IMG/VR virus record: IMGVR_UViG_3300025736_003554
Span: 1-21,063 of that record
Length of the DNA stretch: 21,063 nt
Strand: one strand, 5' to 3'
Source: a virus
Part shown: positions 1 through 7,106 of the stretch, piece by piece
How positions within the stretch are numbered: position 1 is the first letter of the stretch
Layout of the letters: every line of letters starts with the position of its first letter
Made by a program: the position numbers and the translations under genes
The notes under the pieces: model-generated
Database searches by the model: none
What the model saw: only the letters and a program-made list of their open reading frames with translations
What the model was told of the DNA's origin: nothing

Positions 1-159
1 CATTTGCTGTATTCTTTTCCAAAGTGAAGGTAGTTGTCCTACCAAAAAACTCATTAATGATGCGGTTTCTCCAAAAACAACTCTACGGCCTTCTCCTGTA
101 TCGGGATCTTCGTAAATAATAATTGCTTTTTTAATACCCTTTTTAATTACTTTGTTCAT
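1..159 (-). CDS. Unknown phage protein, N-terminal part (runs off left edge)
   Basis: The start ATG is at 159-157 and the frame stays open for 53 codons to the window edge, so only the N-terminus is seen. It begins MNKVIKKGIKKAIIIYED, followed by a DPDTGEGRR stretch and a hydrophobic segment around SLMSFLVGQLP. The start overlaps the stop of the upstream zinc-ribbon gene as ATGA, the coupling used throughout this operon, which supports the start choice. I do not recognise the family. The segment is too short to decide between a structural protein and an accessory one. Confidence 0.7.
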   Translation of the reverse strand, partial: MNKVIKKGIKKAIIIYEDPDTGEGRRVVFGETASLMSFLVGQLPSLWKRIQQM

Positions 160-455
160 TTTAAATATCCTATTGGCCACTCACCTAGTGGTGATTTATG
201 TCCTATCCATCTTAACCAATGTCTAATCTTCTCACATTTAGTAAATGGTTTTCTTAAATCTTTACCACACTTAGAACAAAAGATGCCAGCATATTCTTTT
301 CCTGTACTAATATATTCGAGTGATTTATAACATCTTGGGCAATGAATAACTGATGCTTTAATTTCTTCAATGTATAGTTCTTTTTTACCTGTTTGTTTAT
401 TATAAAATTTCCTATGAGTAATTTTTATATTAATAGGCCATAGTTTAAATTTCAC
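156..455 (-). CDS. Zinc-ribbon small protein
   Basis: This is a basic protein of 99 residues when started at the GTG at 455. I chose that start because AAAGGAG lies five bases upstream and because the GTG overlaps the stop of the preceding glycosyltransferase as GTGA. An earlier in-frame GTG at 479 would add eight residues. Two cysteine pairs, CPRC at 39-42 and CSKC at 60-63, are arranged like a zinc ribbon. The C-terminal part is rich in Trp, Arg and Lys and could contact nucleic acid. No specific family is recognised. It is one of a series of cysteine-pair microproteins in this part of the phage. Confidence 0.8.
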   Translation of the reverse strand: MKFKLWPINIKITHRKFYNKQTGKKELYIEEIKASVIHCPRCYKSLEYISTGKEYAGIFCSKCGKDLRKPFTKCEKIRHWLRWIGHKSPLGEWPIGYLK

Positions 456-1192
456 TTCTTCTCCTTTCCGAGTACCCACTCGTTCATATATAAACTAAAA
501 TTTGAACCCTCTTTAATATATCTTCCTTCTGTTCGAGATTCATAGTGATAAACAAGAGAATTTGGTTCATAATAGATATTCATACCTGATTGATGTACTT
601 TTTGACAATAATCCATATCTTCCCAACCACACCAATATCTTTCATCAAATCCCCCTAATTCTTTAAATAACCCTTTAGGTGTCACCATACAAGCGCCTGT
701 AACGGCGAAATACTGTTTTCTTTTCATCGCTGGCGGATAATTCATTGGCTTATTGAAATATATATGATCTGGGAGTCCTGATGTGTGTTCTACGACGCCT
801 GCGTGTTGTATCGTGCCTTTGCCAGGGTGAACTAACCTCGCACCAACTATCCCTACTGCTTTTTCTTCATTAAATACTTTCATCATAGCGGTTAGCCATC
901 CATTAGTTACGATTGTATCATTATTTAGGAAACATAAGAAATTACCTTTTGCCACTTTCAATCCTTGATTATTGGGTATAGCAAATCCCTTATTTTCTTC
1001 ATTCCTTATATATTGTCCGTCCATCTTAAAATTAGATGTTAAAACAAACTCTTGAGTGCCATCATCAGATGCATTATCAATAATGATAAGTTCAAAAGGC
1101 CACTGAGTATTCTTCTCAACAGAAATCATCATCTGTTTCAAAAACTCTAGTTTGTTCCAACTGGGACAAATAATGCTTACTTTATCTTTCAT
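452..1192 (-). CDS. Glycosyltransferase family 2 (GT-A fold)
   Basis: This 246-residue protein should transfer a sugar from a nucleotide-activated donor to a glycan or protein acceptor in the host cytoplasm. GT2 signatures run in order: the nucleotide-binding start VSIICPSWN (5-13), IIDNASDDGT (37-46), the metal-binding region NNDT (90-93, in place of DXD), VGARLV (117-122), VTGACMV (164-170) and GGFDERYWCGWED (180-192). The E191-D192 pair matches the catalytic-base motif of the family. It looks like the rhamnosyltransferase-like branch, but donor and acceptor cannot be read from sequence. Its start overlaps an 18-codon microgene by ATGA, and its stop overlaps the next gene. Together with the GT4, the ATP-grasp protein and the exported protein upstream it forms a surface-modification cassette. 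Confidence 0.9.
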   Translation of the reverse strand: MKDKVSIICPSWNKLEFLKQMMISVEKNTQWPFELIIIDNASDDGTQEFVLTSNFKMDGQYIRNEENKGFAIPNNQGLKVAKGNFLCFLNNDTIVTNGWLTAMMKVFNEEKAVGIVGARLVHPGKGTIQHAGVVEHTSGLPDHIYFNKPMNYPPAMKRKQYFAVTGACMVTPKGLFKELGGFDERYWCGWEDMDYCQKVHQSGMNIYYEPNSLVYHYESRTEGRYIKEGSNFSLYMNEWVLGKEKK

Positions 1193-1245
1193 TTTTTCTT
1201 TTTAGGTTTTTTCTTTTCTCTTTTAGGTTTATCACGACTAGCCAT
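1189..1245 (-). CDS. 18-residue lysine-rich microprotein
   Basis: A tiny reading frame reads MASRDKPKREKKKPKKKK and stops at TGA. The start ATG at 1245-1243 has AAAGGAAATAAAA just upstream, and the stop overlaps the glycosyltransferase start as ATGA. Both are the standard signals in this operon, which is why I accept such a short gene. The peptide is almost entirely Lys, Arg and Pro. It could bind nucleic acid or act only as a leader that couples ribosomes into the GT2 gene. The function is unknown. Confidence 0.6.
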   Translation of the reverse strand: MASRDKPKREKKKPKKKK

Positions 1246-1280
1246 TTTTATTTCCTTTAAATTATAATTTTATATGTAAA

Positions 1281-1682
1281 CTACTCTCTACTTACCATTA
1301 AATTAACCCACTTTGATATCAAGTTAACATCGGAACCTAGTTGGACACATGGATTATGTTCCCAAATATCACCTGTATTAATGGTAAGAAAATGTTCAGT
1401 ACCATCAAATAGCCAATGATTGCTTGTCAATCCGTTAGATAATGTCCCAAAAATTCGGATTGGCTGACTTTTTGTTCCTATATTTTCAATTTTGACTGTT
1501 CCACATACAGTATCTCCAGCGAAAGCGGTTTCTCCTTCGAATCCATTAACATTTACAATAATTGATTCATGAACACCGATATATTTTCTTTCATTGAAAA
1601 CTTGGAAAGTAGCATAAACTACTCCAGCAGTTAAAAGAATTACTAAAATACTTGATAAAACACTTTTTGTTAATTTTTTCAT
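1281..1682 (-). CDS. Exported protein with signal peptide
   Basis: This 133-residue protein has a clear Sec-type signal: lysines at 2, 3 and 6, a hydrophobic stretch at about 10-22, and a signal peptidase I site VYA|TF after residue 24. The mature part looks beta-rich, with a VNVNGFEGETAFAGDTV segment and an IENIGT stretch as in exported adhesion or envelope domains, and two cysteines (C60, C112) that could form a disulfide. The ribosome site AAGGTGGTG lies upstream of the ATG. Between an ATP-grasp gene and a GT2 gene, it may be a phage-delivered change to the host surface (a moron-like gene). That role is inference; no family is recognised. Confidence 0.75.
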   Translation of the reverse strand: MKKLTKSVLSSILVILLTAGVVYATFQVFNERKYIGVHESIIVNVNGFEGETAFAGDTVCGTVKIENIGTKSQPIRIFGTLSNGLTSNHWLFDGTEHFLTINTGDIWEHNPCVQLGSDVNLISKWVNLMVSRE

Positions 1683-1720
1683 TTTTTATTCACCACCTTT
1701 ATTTTAAATTTATAATGATA

Positions 1721-2488
1721 TTATTTCTCATCTAATACTTTTCCTTTAGGGCAACCCTTCCAATGATATGAATCTTTGCCTGTTGCCATATCAATTGCGT
1801 ACCATTTGCCACTTTTAGATTTTAGCCAGTCTATTGACCAATATCCTTTAAAAACACGAGCAACTTTTAATGTTAATTTTTTCAAATGATTAAGATCATC
1901 TTTGCTAATAATATTCATTGTTTTTAATTTTTTCTCCCAATTTTTATCTTTAGTAAATCCTTTAATTGCTTCTTCTGGCCAGTATGGATGCATACATTCA
2001 ATTTTGCTGTCACGAATAAAGAATCTCATCTCTTTTGTTATTGGCATTTCTCCACCAAATGCATTAAATATTGGGCTAGTAGGAATTAATTTTCTTACTG
2101 CCCAAATATTAAAAGGAAATGCTTTTTTTGGATTTACGCTAGACATAATACTGTATTCCAACATTGTTTGAACATTTTTCATTAATGTGCTTTTTTGATC
2201 AACATAGCAAGTTTCAGCCCACTGATGTTTATGACTGGTTTGTCCCGTTCTTATAAAGACAGGGTATCCACCCATTCTTGTTACCATGTGTTCAATTAAT
2301 CTCCTGAAACTAGAAAAGGTTATCCTATCTTTTTCGTTGATTTTTTTCATCCAAAACAGCTTCATCATTGCTTTATTGAAATTATCGTCTGTTTTGTTCA
2401 TGTCAACCATGGCTGTTTGGGGAAAAGGAACACCTGTCTTTGCTAACTTAGGAAACCAATAACTCATGCAGTTTTTCTTAAAATTCAT
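1721..2488 (-). CDS. ATP-grasp fold enzyme, probably R2K-type
   Basis: This 255-residue protein resembles the divergent ATP-grasp clade related to CDC123 and R2K proteins, which are predicted ATP-dependent ligases that modify proteins or peptides. Visible landmarks are FIRTGQTSHKH (78-88), IWAVRKLIPT (128-137, R132-K133), FGGEMPITKEMRFFIRD (144-160), a MHPYWPEEAI segment (166-175), and the C-terminal WSIDWLK (217-223) and AIDMATGKDS (231-240), whose acidic residues would bind metal-ATP. I assign the family from memory of motif patterns. Its ATG overlaps the stop of the upstream gene. Lying between GT4 and GT2 genes, it may modify a phage or host surface protein; the substrate is unknown. Confidence 0.7.
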   Translation of the reverse strand: MNFKKNCMSYWFPKLAKTGVPFPQTAMVDMNKTDDNFNKAMMKLFWMKKINEKDRITFSSFRRLIEHMVTRMGGYPVFIRTGQTSHKHQWAETCYVDQKSTLMKNVQTMLEYSIMSSVNPKKAFPFNIWAVRKLIPTSPIFNAFGGEMPITKEMRFFIRDSKIECMHPYWPEEAIKGFTKDKNWEKKLKTMNIISKDDLNHLKKLTLKVARVFKGYWSIDWLKSKSGKWYAIDMATGKDSYHWKGCPKGKVLDEK

Positions 2489-2928
2489 TTTATTACCTCT
2501 CCATTTTCAGATTTACCACTTGGTAACATAAAACCTCTATGTTCAAGAATTTCAAAATATGTCTTACCATCTTGTCCTGCCATATAAGGTAAAAAGATTT
2601 CTTCTAATTTAACCATTTCGGTGTCAATCATGGCCATCTGAACTTTTACCCAGTCATGAATATTTTTCCATCCAGTTCTATAAGGCTGTAAATCATCTTT
2701 ACAATAAATTCCATCGTTTTCAAAAACCTTTTTAATTTTCTCAATTCTTACTGGTAGTTTAATTGGCAACATGCCTTTTGGTGTTTGAATAGTAAATGTA
2801 AGGCCAGTAGCTAATCCATCTTCATAGTCAAACATGATTTGTTTAGCTCCATGAGTAACTAGCATTTTTTGAATACCATCAAATATTCTATTAATGGCCA
2901 TACTTGATGTGTAATTATTTAGTGGCAT
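2485..2928 (-). CDS. Conserved phage protein of unknown function
   Basis: This 147-residue soluble protein begins MPLNNYTSSMAINRIFDGIQ. It contains an acidic GLATGLTFTIQT strand pair, an IKLPVRIEKIKKV segment, a helical WKNIHDWVKVQMAMIDTEMVKLEEIFLPYM region written here only in outline, and a short C-terminal tail. I recognise the overall pattern (PLxNYT start, central LP-R segment, W-x3-DW-V-x-Q-x-A-x-I helix, FLPY) from hypothetical proteins of many phages, but I know no function for it. The start overlaps the GT4 stop as TAATG and its stop overlaps the ATP-grasp start as ATGA. Confidence 0.75.
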   Translation of the reverse strand: MPLNNYTSSMAINRIFDGIQKMLVTHGAKQIMFDYEDGLATGLTFTIQTPKGMLPIKLPVRIEKIKKVFENDGIYCKDDLQPYRTGWKNIHDWVKVQMAMIDTEMVKLEEIFLPYMAGQDGKTYFEILEHRGFMLPSGKSENGEVIK

Positions 2929-4103
2929 TATCTTCTTGTAAGAGGCTGTGCATCCTCTTTAATTAATTTTTTGAACCTATCTAACATCAGTTTGGCACGA
3001 CTTTCAGGTGTTAGTTTTGTGGCAAATTCTTGAGCTTTCTTGCCATATTTAATTCTACTTGCATTATTTGTAAGTAATTTGACTATTGCATCTTTTAAAT
3101 CATCTGGGTGACAAAGTTGATATTTTGAACCATCTAAGTTATAAGTATAAGCTCGTGGTTCAATTAATAATCCCCTGTCTTTAACAATCTCTCGAACCGC
3201 CGAGTGGTCTACGCCAATAGAAGGAACAGCAGAGATGCCCGCCTCTATAAACGGCAGTCCAAAACCTTCACCCCAAGAGGGAAGAATGTTTATATCCGAG
3301 AGATTGTATTGAATGTTGAGAGTGTTGTCGTCAATTGGGCCTCTATCCCTACCTCGTGGCAAAAGTACATAATCCACCAATCCTAGTTCGTGAACAAATC
3401 TTTCTAAATCATAACCATCAAACTCTCCCGAATCTGTTTTTGTCCTTTTAATACCTGATGACAGGATAAGTGTAGTGTTCGGGACTTCTTTAATTACCTC
3501 CTTAAATGCATCTAAGAGGACTGGGACGTTCTTTCTTTGTTGCCCTCTGGCATTACATATCAAAACATTAATTCCGTCTAATTTGAATTGTTTTTTTAGT
3601 TTCTTTTTATCCATTTTGTGAAATACTTTTGGATCAACTGATGGATAAATAACTTCACCCATTAATCCTGGAACAAGCTGTTTACATTCAATTGCACCAA
3701 AGTGAGATTGCCAAAAGCAATAATGCATCCACTTTAATGATTCTCTTGAATAAAAATCCAATGGTTCTGAATCTAAAGTACCCCAATGAACCCATTTAAA
3801 CTTTGCAGGATGAGCCAATGTAAATGATATTTTAGGTAACATCCAAAAATCTTGAACAGTCAATACGATATCAGGTTGAAAATCGTCCAATGCATAATGT
3901 AGGACTTCTTGAGCATAGTGATCTTTAACTTCGGGTGTTTGTGTGTGGTAAACAACCATGTCTTTGTCTATGGGGTATCCGTTATATCCTAAAGCCACTT
4001 GCCTAACATCATTCCCTTTTTTTAAATAAGGGAGAATATCTTTAATCTCTCTGGCATAACCGCTAGTCCATTTATAGTAATCGCCATATATTAATATATT
4101 CAT
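2928..4103 (-). CDS. Glycosyltransferase family 4 (GT-B fold)
   Basis: This enzyme of 391 residues should be a retaining glycosyltransferase. The C-terminal Rossmann half carries NARGQQRKNVPVLLDAF (the donor-binding start), ILPSWGEGFGLPFIEAG with the E-x7-E motif (E279 and E287 from the chosen start), and VDHSAVREIVKDRGLL. The N-terminal half starts MNILIYGDYYKW and contains the acceptor-side FKWVHWGTLDSEP region. I chose the ATG at 4103 because it overlaps the upstream stop as ATGA; an ATG three codons earlier (4112) has no better ribosome site. It may glycosylate a phage capsid or tail protein or a host surface glycan. The sugar donor cannot be determined. Confidence 0.9.
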   Translation of the reverse strand: MNILIYGDYYKWTSGYAREIKDILPYLKKGNDVRQVALGYNGYPIDKDMVVYHTQTPEVKDHYAQEVLHYALDDFQPDIVLTVQDFWMLPKISFTLAHPAKFKWVHWGTLDSEPLDFYSRESLKWMHYCFWQSHFGAIECKQLVPGLMGEVIYPSVDPKVFHKMDKKKLKKQFKLDGINVLICNARGQQRKNVPVLLDAFKEVIKEVPNTTLILSSGIKRTKTDSGEFDGYDLERFVHELGLVDYVLLPRGRDRGPIDDNTLNIQYNLSDINILPSWGEGFGLPFIEAGISAVPSIGVDHSAVREIVKDRGLLIEPRAYTYNLDGSKYQLCHPDDLKDAIVKLLTNNASRIKYGKKAQEFATKLTPESRAKLMLDRFKKLIKEDAQPLTRR

Positions 4104-4291
4104 TCTTTCCATTCAGGATAATTAGATAAATCCTTCCCCTTTATTCCAATAGTTAATATGTCTTTTGTTGGTACTTTATATGACTTACCATCCGTTGTTA
4201 AAGTAATTTTTTTATATTTACCAAATTGCCGTTCTAATTTTTTAAGTAGTTTTTGTCCTTCTGGTGTTTCCCACTTTTGTTTAATATTCAT
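4100..4291 (-). CDS. Small conserved phage protein, unknown
   Basis: This 63-residue protein has an amphipathic N-terminal helix (EGQKLLKKLERQFG), a short beta hairpin around KITLTTDGKSYKV and a PTKDILTIGIKG segment. Its start overlaps the preceding zinc-finger microgene by ATGA and its stop overlaps the GT4 start by ATGA, so it is clearly part of the coupled operon. The pattern looks familiar from other phage hypothetical proteins, but I cannot name a family or function. Confidence 0.7.
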   Translation of the reverse strand: MNIKQKWETPEGQKLLKKLERQFGKYKKITLTTDGKSYKVPTKDILTIGIKGKDLSNYPEWKE

Positions 4292-4467
4292 ATTAATTCT
4301 CCTCTTTTACGCTTTTCTAAAGCACCTCGATAACATTTCATATTATCATTGCAATACTTAATATTGACTTCGGCACTTGGAAGACCTTTCATTGGATAGG
4401 ATACAACACTAATTTTATCATCAGGCCTTTCTTTTTTACAGATTTGACATCGCCAAGTTAAATTCAT
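4288..4467 (-). CDS. Cys4 zinc-finger microprotein
   Basis: A 59-residue frame begins MNLTWRCQICKKERPDDK and ends in a basic RKRGELI tail. Four cysteines at 7, 10, 39 and 45 could bind zinc. The ATG at 4467 has AAAGGAGC upstream and overlaps the upstream stop as ATGA, and its own TGA overlaps the next start as ATGA. The CQIC-x-KERPDDKIS-VxSYP pattern resembles short phage proteins I have seen before, always unnamed. The function is unknown; nucleic-acid or protein binding is plausible. Confidence 0.8.
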   Translation of the reverse strand: MNLTWRCQICKKERPDDKISVVSYPMKGLPSAEVNIKYCNDNMKCYRGALEKRKRGELI

Positions 4468-4655
4468 TTAGCTCCTTTAAATCCTGTGATATAAGAACCT
4501 TTATACCCCGAACTTCTTGCGGCGGATCCTTGTTTATTTGCCTTAGCTCTTGCTCTATTTCTGGCTTTAGAATCGCCACATTTGTAATAATACTTGGTTT
4601 GTTTTCCCCATCGACAATAACAACCATCTTCATTTTTTGAACATCGAGTTGGCAT
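4464..4655 (-). CDS. Cysteine-rich basic small protein
   Basis: This 63-residue protein begins MPTRCSKNEDGCYCRWGK. It has cysteines at 5, 12, 14 and 26 and then a highly basic region with arginine and lysine repeats (SKARNRARAKANKQG), ending in SGYKGSYITGFKGAK. The frame is chosen over another open frame at 4436-4633 because it has a strong AAGGAG six bases before the ATG and its stop overlaps the next gene as ATGA. A zinc-stabilised nucleic-acid binder is likely from composition only. Confidence 0.7.
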   Translation of the reverse strand: MPTRCSKNEDGCYCRWGKQTKYYYKCGDSKARNRARAKANKQGSAARSSGYKGSYITGFKGAK

Positions 4656-4684
4656 TTTTTTCTCCTTTTAGTTAAATATTAATT

Positions 4685-4960
4685 TTAAGTCATTACGGGA
4701 TCATCATATCTTCCACCTATGGAACTTGATGCACCATTTTTCTTTTGTGTTGATTGCTTAGTCTGTTTTTTGACGACAACAACAGTTGTTTCATCAACCC
4801 AATAATTGTCGGTAGGCAATCCAGTTTCAGAATTTCTACTGTCAGTACTTTGAATTGCTATTCTGGCACAACCGTTTAGCCAGTTTGTGATACCAACACA
4901 GATACCTTCATAACTAGTAATCGTATCTTTAACATGATCTCCTAGTTTTATTTTTTTCAT
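4685..4960 (-). CDS. Small beta-barrel-like phage protein
   Basis: This 91-residue protein begins MKKIKLGDHVKDTITSYEGI and continues with an NGCARIAIQS strand and a WVDETTVVVV strand. That arrangement (LGD-x-VKD-x-IT-x-EGI-x-V, then a charged low-complexity tail ending GGRYDDPVMT) looks like a small SH3- or KOW-like barrel found in many phage genomes near structural or replication genes. No function is known to me. A gap of about 29 bases separates it from each neighbour. Confidence 0.7.
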   Translation of the reverse strand: MKKIKLGDHVKDTITSYEGICVGITNWLNGCARIAIQSTDSRNSETGLPTDNYWVDETTVVVVKKQTKQSTQKKNGASSSIGGRYDDPVMT

Positions 4961-4988
4961 TTAAATAATTAATTTCTTTTTTAATGTT

Positions 4989-5150
4989 TCAACCTGCTGA
5001 AAGTAATAATCCTTTACTCATACATGAACATCGGTAAGTATGTCCATCAGATTTACCAACGAGTTTGGGAAACCCGTCACTTTTTTTATAAATATATGGT
5101 TTCATTTTTTTACCACAATTAAGACATTTGGGCGTTTTTAATTCTTTCAT
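4989..5150 (-). CDS. Zinc-ribbon microprotein
   Basis: This 53-residue frame begins MKELKTPKCLNCGKKM. It has cysteine pairs CLNC at 9-12 and CSC at 41-43, an arrangement typical of a minimal zinc ribbon, and a lysine-rich middle. It overlaps the 3' end of the upstream 110-residue gene by 32 bases in another frame and has no clear Shine-Dalgarno sequence, which lowers confidence in the start. The cysteine pattern argues that the frame is real. The function is unknown. Confidence 0.65.
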   Translation of the reverse strand: MKELKTPKCLNCGKKMKPYIYKKSDGFPKLVGKSDGHTYRCSCMSKGLLLSAG

Positions 5151-5451
5151 TTTGTTTTAATATTTTACGAGCAAATTTCTGCTCTTTTTTAGATAGATTA
5201 CGATATTTCATACAAGTACATTCTTGTTCTCCTTTTTGGAAACACTCATTACACCAAAAATCTACTCCGTGAGCAGTCCATACTTTTACGGTAGCCGAGT
5301 TATATCCCTTAACGCCCATTGGTCTTAAACATTGAGGACATTGATTTGGATTAAGTTTGATTACATTTTTTGCAGCAGGTTCAAATCCAAGAGGTGCCGT
5401 TTGATCTTCTGTGGGTTTAAGCATTTGTTTGGGATTAAATATTCCTGTCAT
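5119..5451 (-). CDS. Zinc-ribbon protein
   Basis: This 110-residue protein has six cysteines: CPQC at 38-41, CNEC at 67-70 and CTC at 78-80. The first two pairs form a plausible zinc ribbon around a VWTAHGVDFW strand. The C-terminal 30 residues are a basic helix (LSKKEQKFARKILKQNERIK) that could bind RNA or DNA. It lies between the 74-residue gene and the 53-residue zinc-ribbon gene and overlaps the latter. The family is not recognised. Confidence 0.75.
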   Translation of the reverse strand: MTGIFNPKQMLKPTEDQTAPLGFEPAAKNVIKLNPNQCPQCLRPMGVKGYNSATVKVWTAHGVDFWCNECFQKGEQECTCMKYRNLSKKEQKFARKILKQNERIKNAQMS

Positions 5452-5472
5452 TGTTTATTTATTAATATATAT

Positions 5473-5697
5473 TTAACATTCTCTCATTTTATAAATTTCT
5501 ACTGGTTCAGCATTTTTAATCCTGAAGTATTTGTAGTCTTTTCCAATTAATCTCTTTGCTTCTATTAAAGCATCTTTTTTATTGTGACCAATAATTGTTA
5601 AATCAATCTCTGTCCCTACATTATAGTCTTCTCCCGGCCTAGCATAAATGGTAAACAAATATCTAGTTCTTTTGGGTTTTGTTACTGGATTACTCAT
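5473..5697 (-). CDS. Small unknown phage protein
   Basis: The chosen ATG at 5697 gives 74 residues beginning MSNPVTKPKRTRYLF. It overlaps the protease stop as ATGA and has GAGGAG and AAGG upstream; an earlier in-frame start at 5733 would add 12 residues inside the protease gene. The sequence alternates strands and helices (YLFTIYARPG, EIDLTIIGHNKKDALIEAKRL, YKYFRIKNAEPVEIY), like a small alpha/beta domain. No family is recognised. Confidence 0.7.
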   Translation of the reverse strand: MSNPVTKPKRTRYLFTIYARPGEDYNVGTEIDLTIIGHNKKDALIEAKRLIGKDYKYFRIKNAEPVEIYKMREC

Positions 5698-6356
5698 CCT
5701 TGTTGGCTCCTCGCAATATCTAATAAATCCCAAGTATAAGTAGGACGAGAATAAAAAAACGGATTAACCATTTCTTTACGTTTGATAACTCTATGAACAA
5801 TGCCTAATTTTAATGATTCTTCAACAGAAAACCATTTATCTTTACCACTTTCAAATAATTCCATCCAATATCCTGCCGTTGTCTTTCCTCCTGTTTGATA
5901 AGAAAGAAGTTTAGATAGCTTGCTCTGAACTTCTTTTATATATTCAACATGAGCTTCGATATCAGGAACTTTATCCGACATTCCGAAACCAGCTGAATGC
6001 ATCATGATTTGTGTATAGTCATGACATATTCTTTCTTTTCCTCCCATAAAAATAATAAAACCACCCGAAACAATATTAGCTAGTCCAATAGTAGTAACAG
6101 GACAAGGACTTGTTCCCATAACATCAGTAGCCACAACGGATTCAAAAAGATTACCTCCCAAAGAATTAACAACTACTCTTATTGGAAGTTGTTGAGATTG
6201 TTCTTGAAGATTGATTAAGTTGGTATAGAGAATTTCTATAAGAGAATCCGTTACAGGCCCATTTATCCATATTTCTCTTTTTTTAAGTCGTTCTTTAAAA
6301 GATTCGGCTTTTAATTTTTGTAGTTCAATATTTTTACCCGCATCTTCTACTGTCAT
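5694..6356 (-). CDS. ClpP-like serine protease, probable head maturation protease
   Basis: This 220-residue protein has the ClpP/crotonase fold signatures: REIWINGPVTDSL (27-39), VVVNSLGGNLFESV (61-74), the nucleophile region GLANIVSGGF with Ser97, and IMMHSAGFG with His120. Serine and histidine fit the ClpP triad. The third residue is not obvious: at the spacing expected from E. coli ClpP the sequence has Glu169, with Asp173 four residues later. In phages with an HK97-type portal, ClpP-like proteases often mature the prohead, and this gene follows terminase and portal in transcription order. No scaffold or capsid gene is visible next to it, so a cellular regulatory role remains possible. AAGGAAAA lies upstream of the ATG. 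Confidence 0.9.
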   Translation of the reverse strand: MTVEDAGKNIELQKLKAESFKERLKKREIWINGPVTDSLIEILYTNLINLQEQSQQLPIRVVVNSLGGNLFESVVATDVMGTSPCPVTTIGLANIVSGGFIIFMGGKERICHDYTQIMMHSAGFGMSDKVPDIEAHVEYIKEVQSKLSKLLSYQTGGKTTAGYWMELFESGKDKWFSVEESLKLGIVHRVIKRKEMVNPFFYSRPTYTWDLLDIARSQQG

Positions 6357-6358
6357 TT

Positions 6359-6658
6359 TTATTTTCCTTTTAATAATTTTCTAATATTGTCACTAATTGT
6401 TTTCATGTTTTTTTGGAGTTCTTTAAGTTTTTTATCTTGTTGAGTAATAGCCAAACTCATTAATTTCTGATTATTAATGGTAGCTAATAGGATATCAGCA
6501 ACCTGTTTAAAATTCTTTTGAGCACAAGCGTTATGTTTTCCGACAGATACAGGAGCAGATGGATCCATATTTGGAGGAGCTGGTAAAGTAATTTGCAAAA
6601 GTGGCTTTTGAGAACCACTTTGATTATTTGTTGGTGGTTGAGTTTGTTTTATAGTCAT
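6359..6658 (-). CDS. Unknown protein with coiled-coil C-terminus
   Basis: The ATG at 6658 gives 99 residues; a TTG six codons earlier is less likely. The N-terminal half is low complexity, rich in Gln, Pro and Asn. A middle segment with a single Cys (GKHNACAQKN) follows, and the last 35 residues form a likely helix or coiled coil (QDKKLKELQKNMKTISDNIRKLL, heptad-like). It sits directly before the protease gene and overlaps the upstream zinc-ribbon gene by 35 bases. In that position a scaffold or head-accessory role is possible, but nothing in the sequence proves it. Confidence 0.6.
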   Translation of the reverse strand: MTIKQTQPPTNNQSGSQKPLLQITLPAPPNMDPSAPVSVGKHNACAQKNFKQVADILLATINNQKLMSLAITQQDKKLKELQKNMKTISDNIRKLLKGK

Positions 6659-7106
6659 GTTTATTTTTAGACTCAAATTTTAAAAGTGAATTTGGTGTAG
6701 TTTTCATTTCCGCATATTCCATTGACGATACTAAATAACGATCTAGTATCGGTTCTATTGATGTTCCTATTTCGTCTCTGATTTTATAAGAAGGATTCCA
6801 TTCGTCTGTTTCAGGAGTCCAAGTTACTGGTTGTAGATTATAAGGTGCTGGTTGTATGCCTGGTATTTTTATAGCTTTTTCGAGTTCTTTCAAAATCTCG
6901 TCTTTGCCTATTTGAGATTTATTCAAATCACCACTTTCTAGTTTTTTATAACAATCTTTACAAAGGTATGTAACCTTTTTCTTATTGGTTAAAGTAATTG
7001 CCTTTTTAAACTCAACTGTTTTTTTACAACAGAAACATTCTACTTCTCGGTTTTGTCCGATACCAAGTTTTTCAGCTATTTTTTCTAGTTCTCTTAATCT
7101 ATTCAT
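6624..7106 (-). CDS. Zinc-ribbon protein with N-terminal helix
   Basis: This 160-residue protein starts with a charged helix MNRLRELEKIAEKLG. It then has a zinc-ribbon-like cysteine set (C24, C26, C27 and CKDC at 49-52) around KAITLTNKKKVTYL, and a C-terminal region with YKIRDEIGTSIEPILDRYL. The N-terminal helix and the IRDEI segment both have counterparts in the adjacent upstream gene (NRLKELEKI and IRDDI), suggesting that the two are related by duplication. Zinc binding is inferred from spacing only; the function is unknown. Confidence 0.7.
   Translation of the reverse strand: MNRLRELEKIAEKLGIGQNREVECFCCKKTVEFKKAITLTNKKKVTYLCKDCYKKLESGDLNKSQIGKDEILKELEKAIKIPGIQPAPYNLQPVTWTPETDEWNPSYKIRDEIGTSIEPILDRYLVSSMEYAEMKTTPNSLLKFESKNKHDYKTNSTTNK

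Noticed and set aside
4436-4633. 65-codon minus-strand frame overlapping the 63-codon cysteine-rich gene
   Set aside because: The alternative frame (4464-4655) has a strong AAGGAG and an ATGA junction with the next gene; this one has neither.
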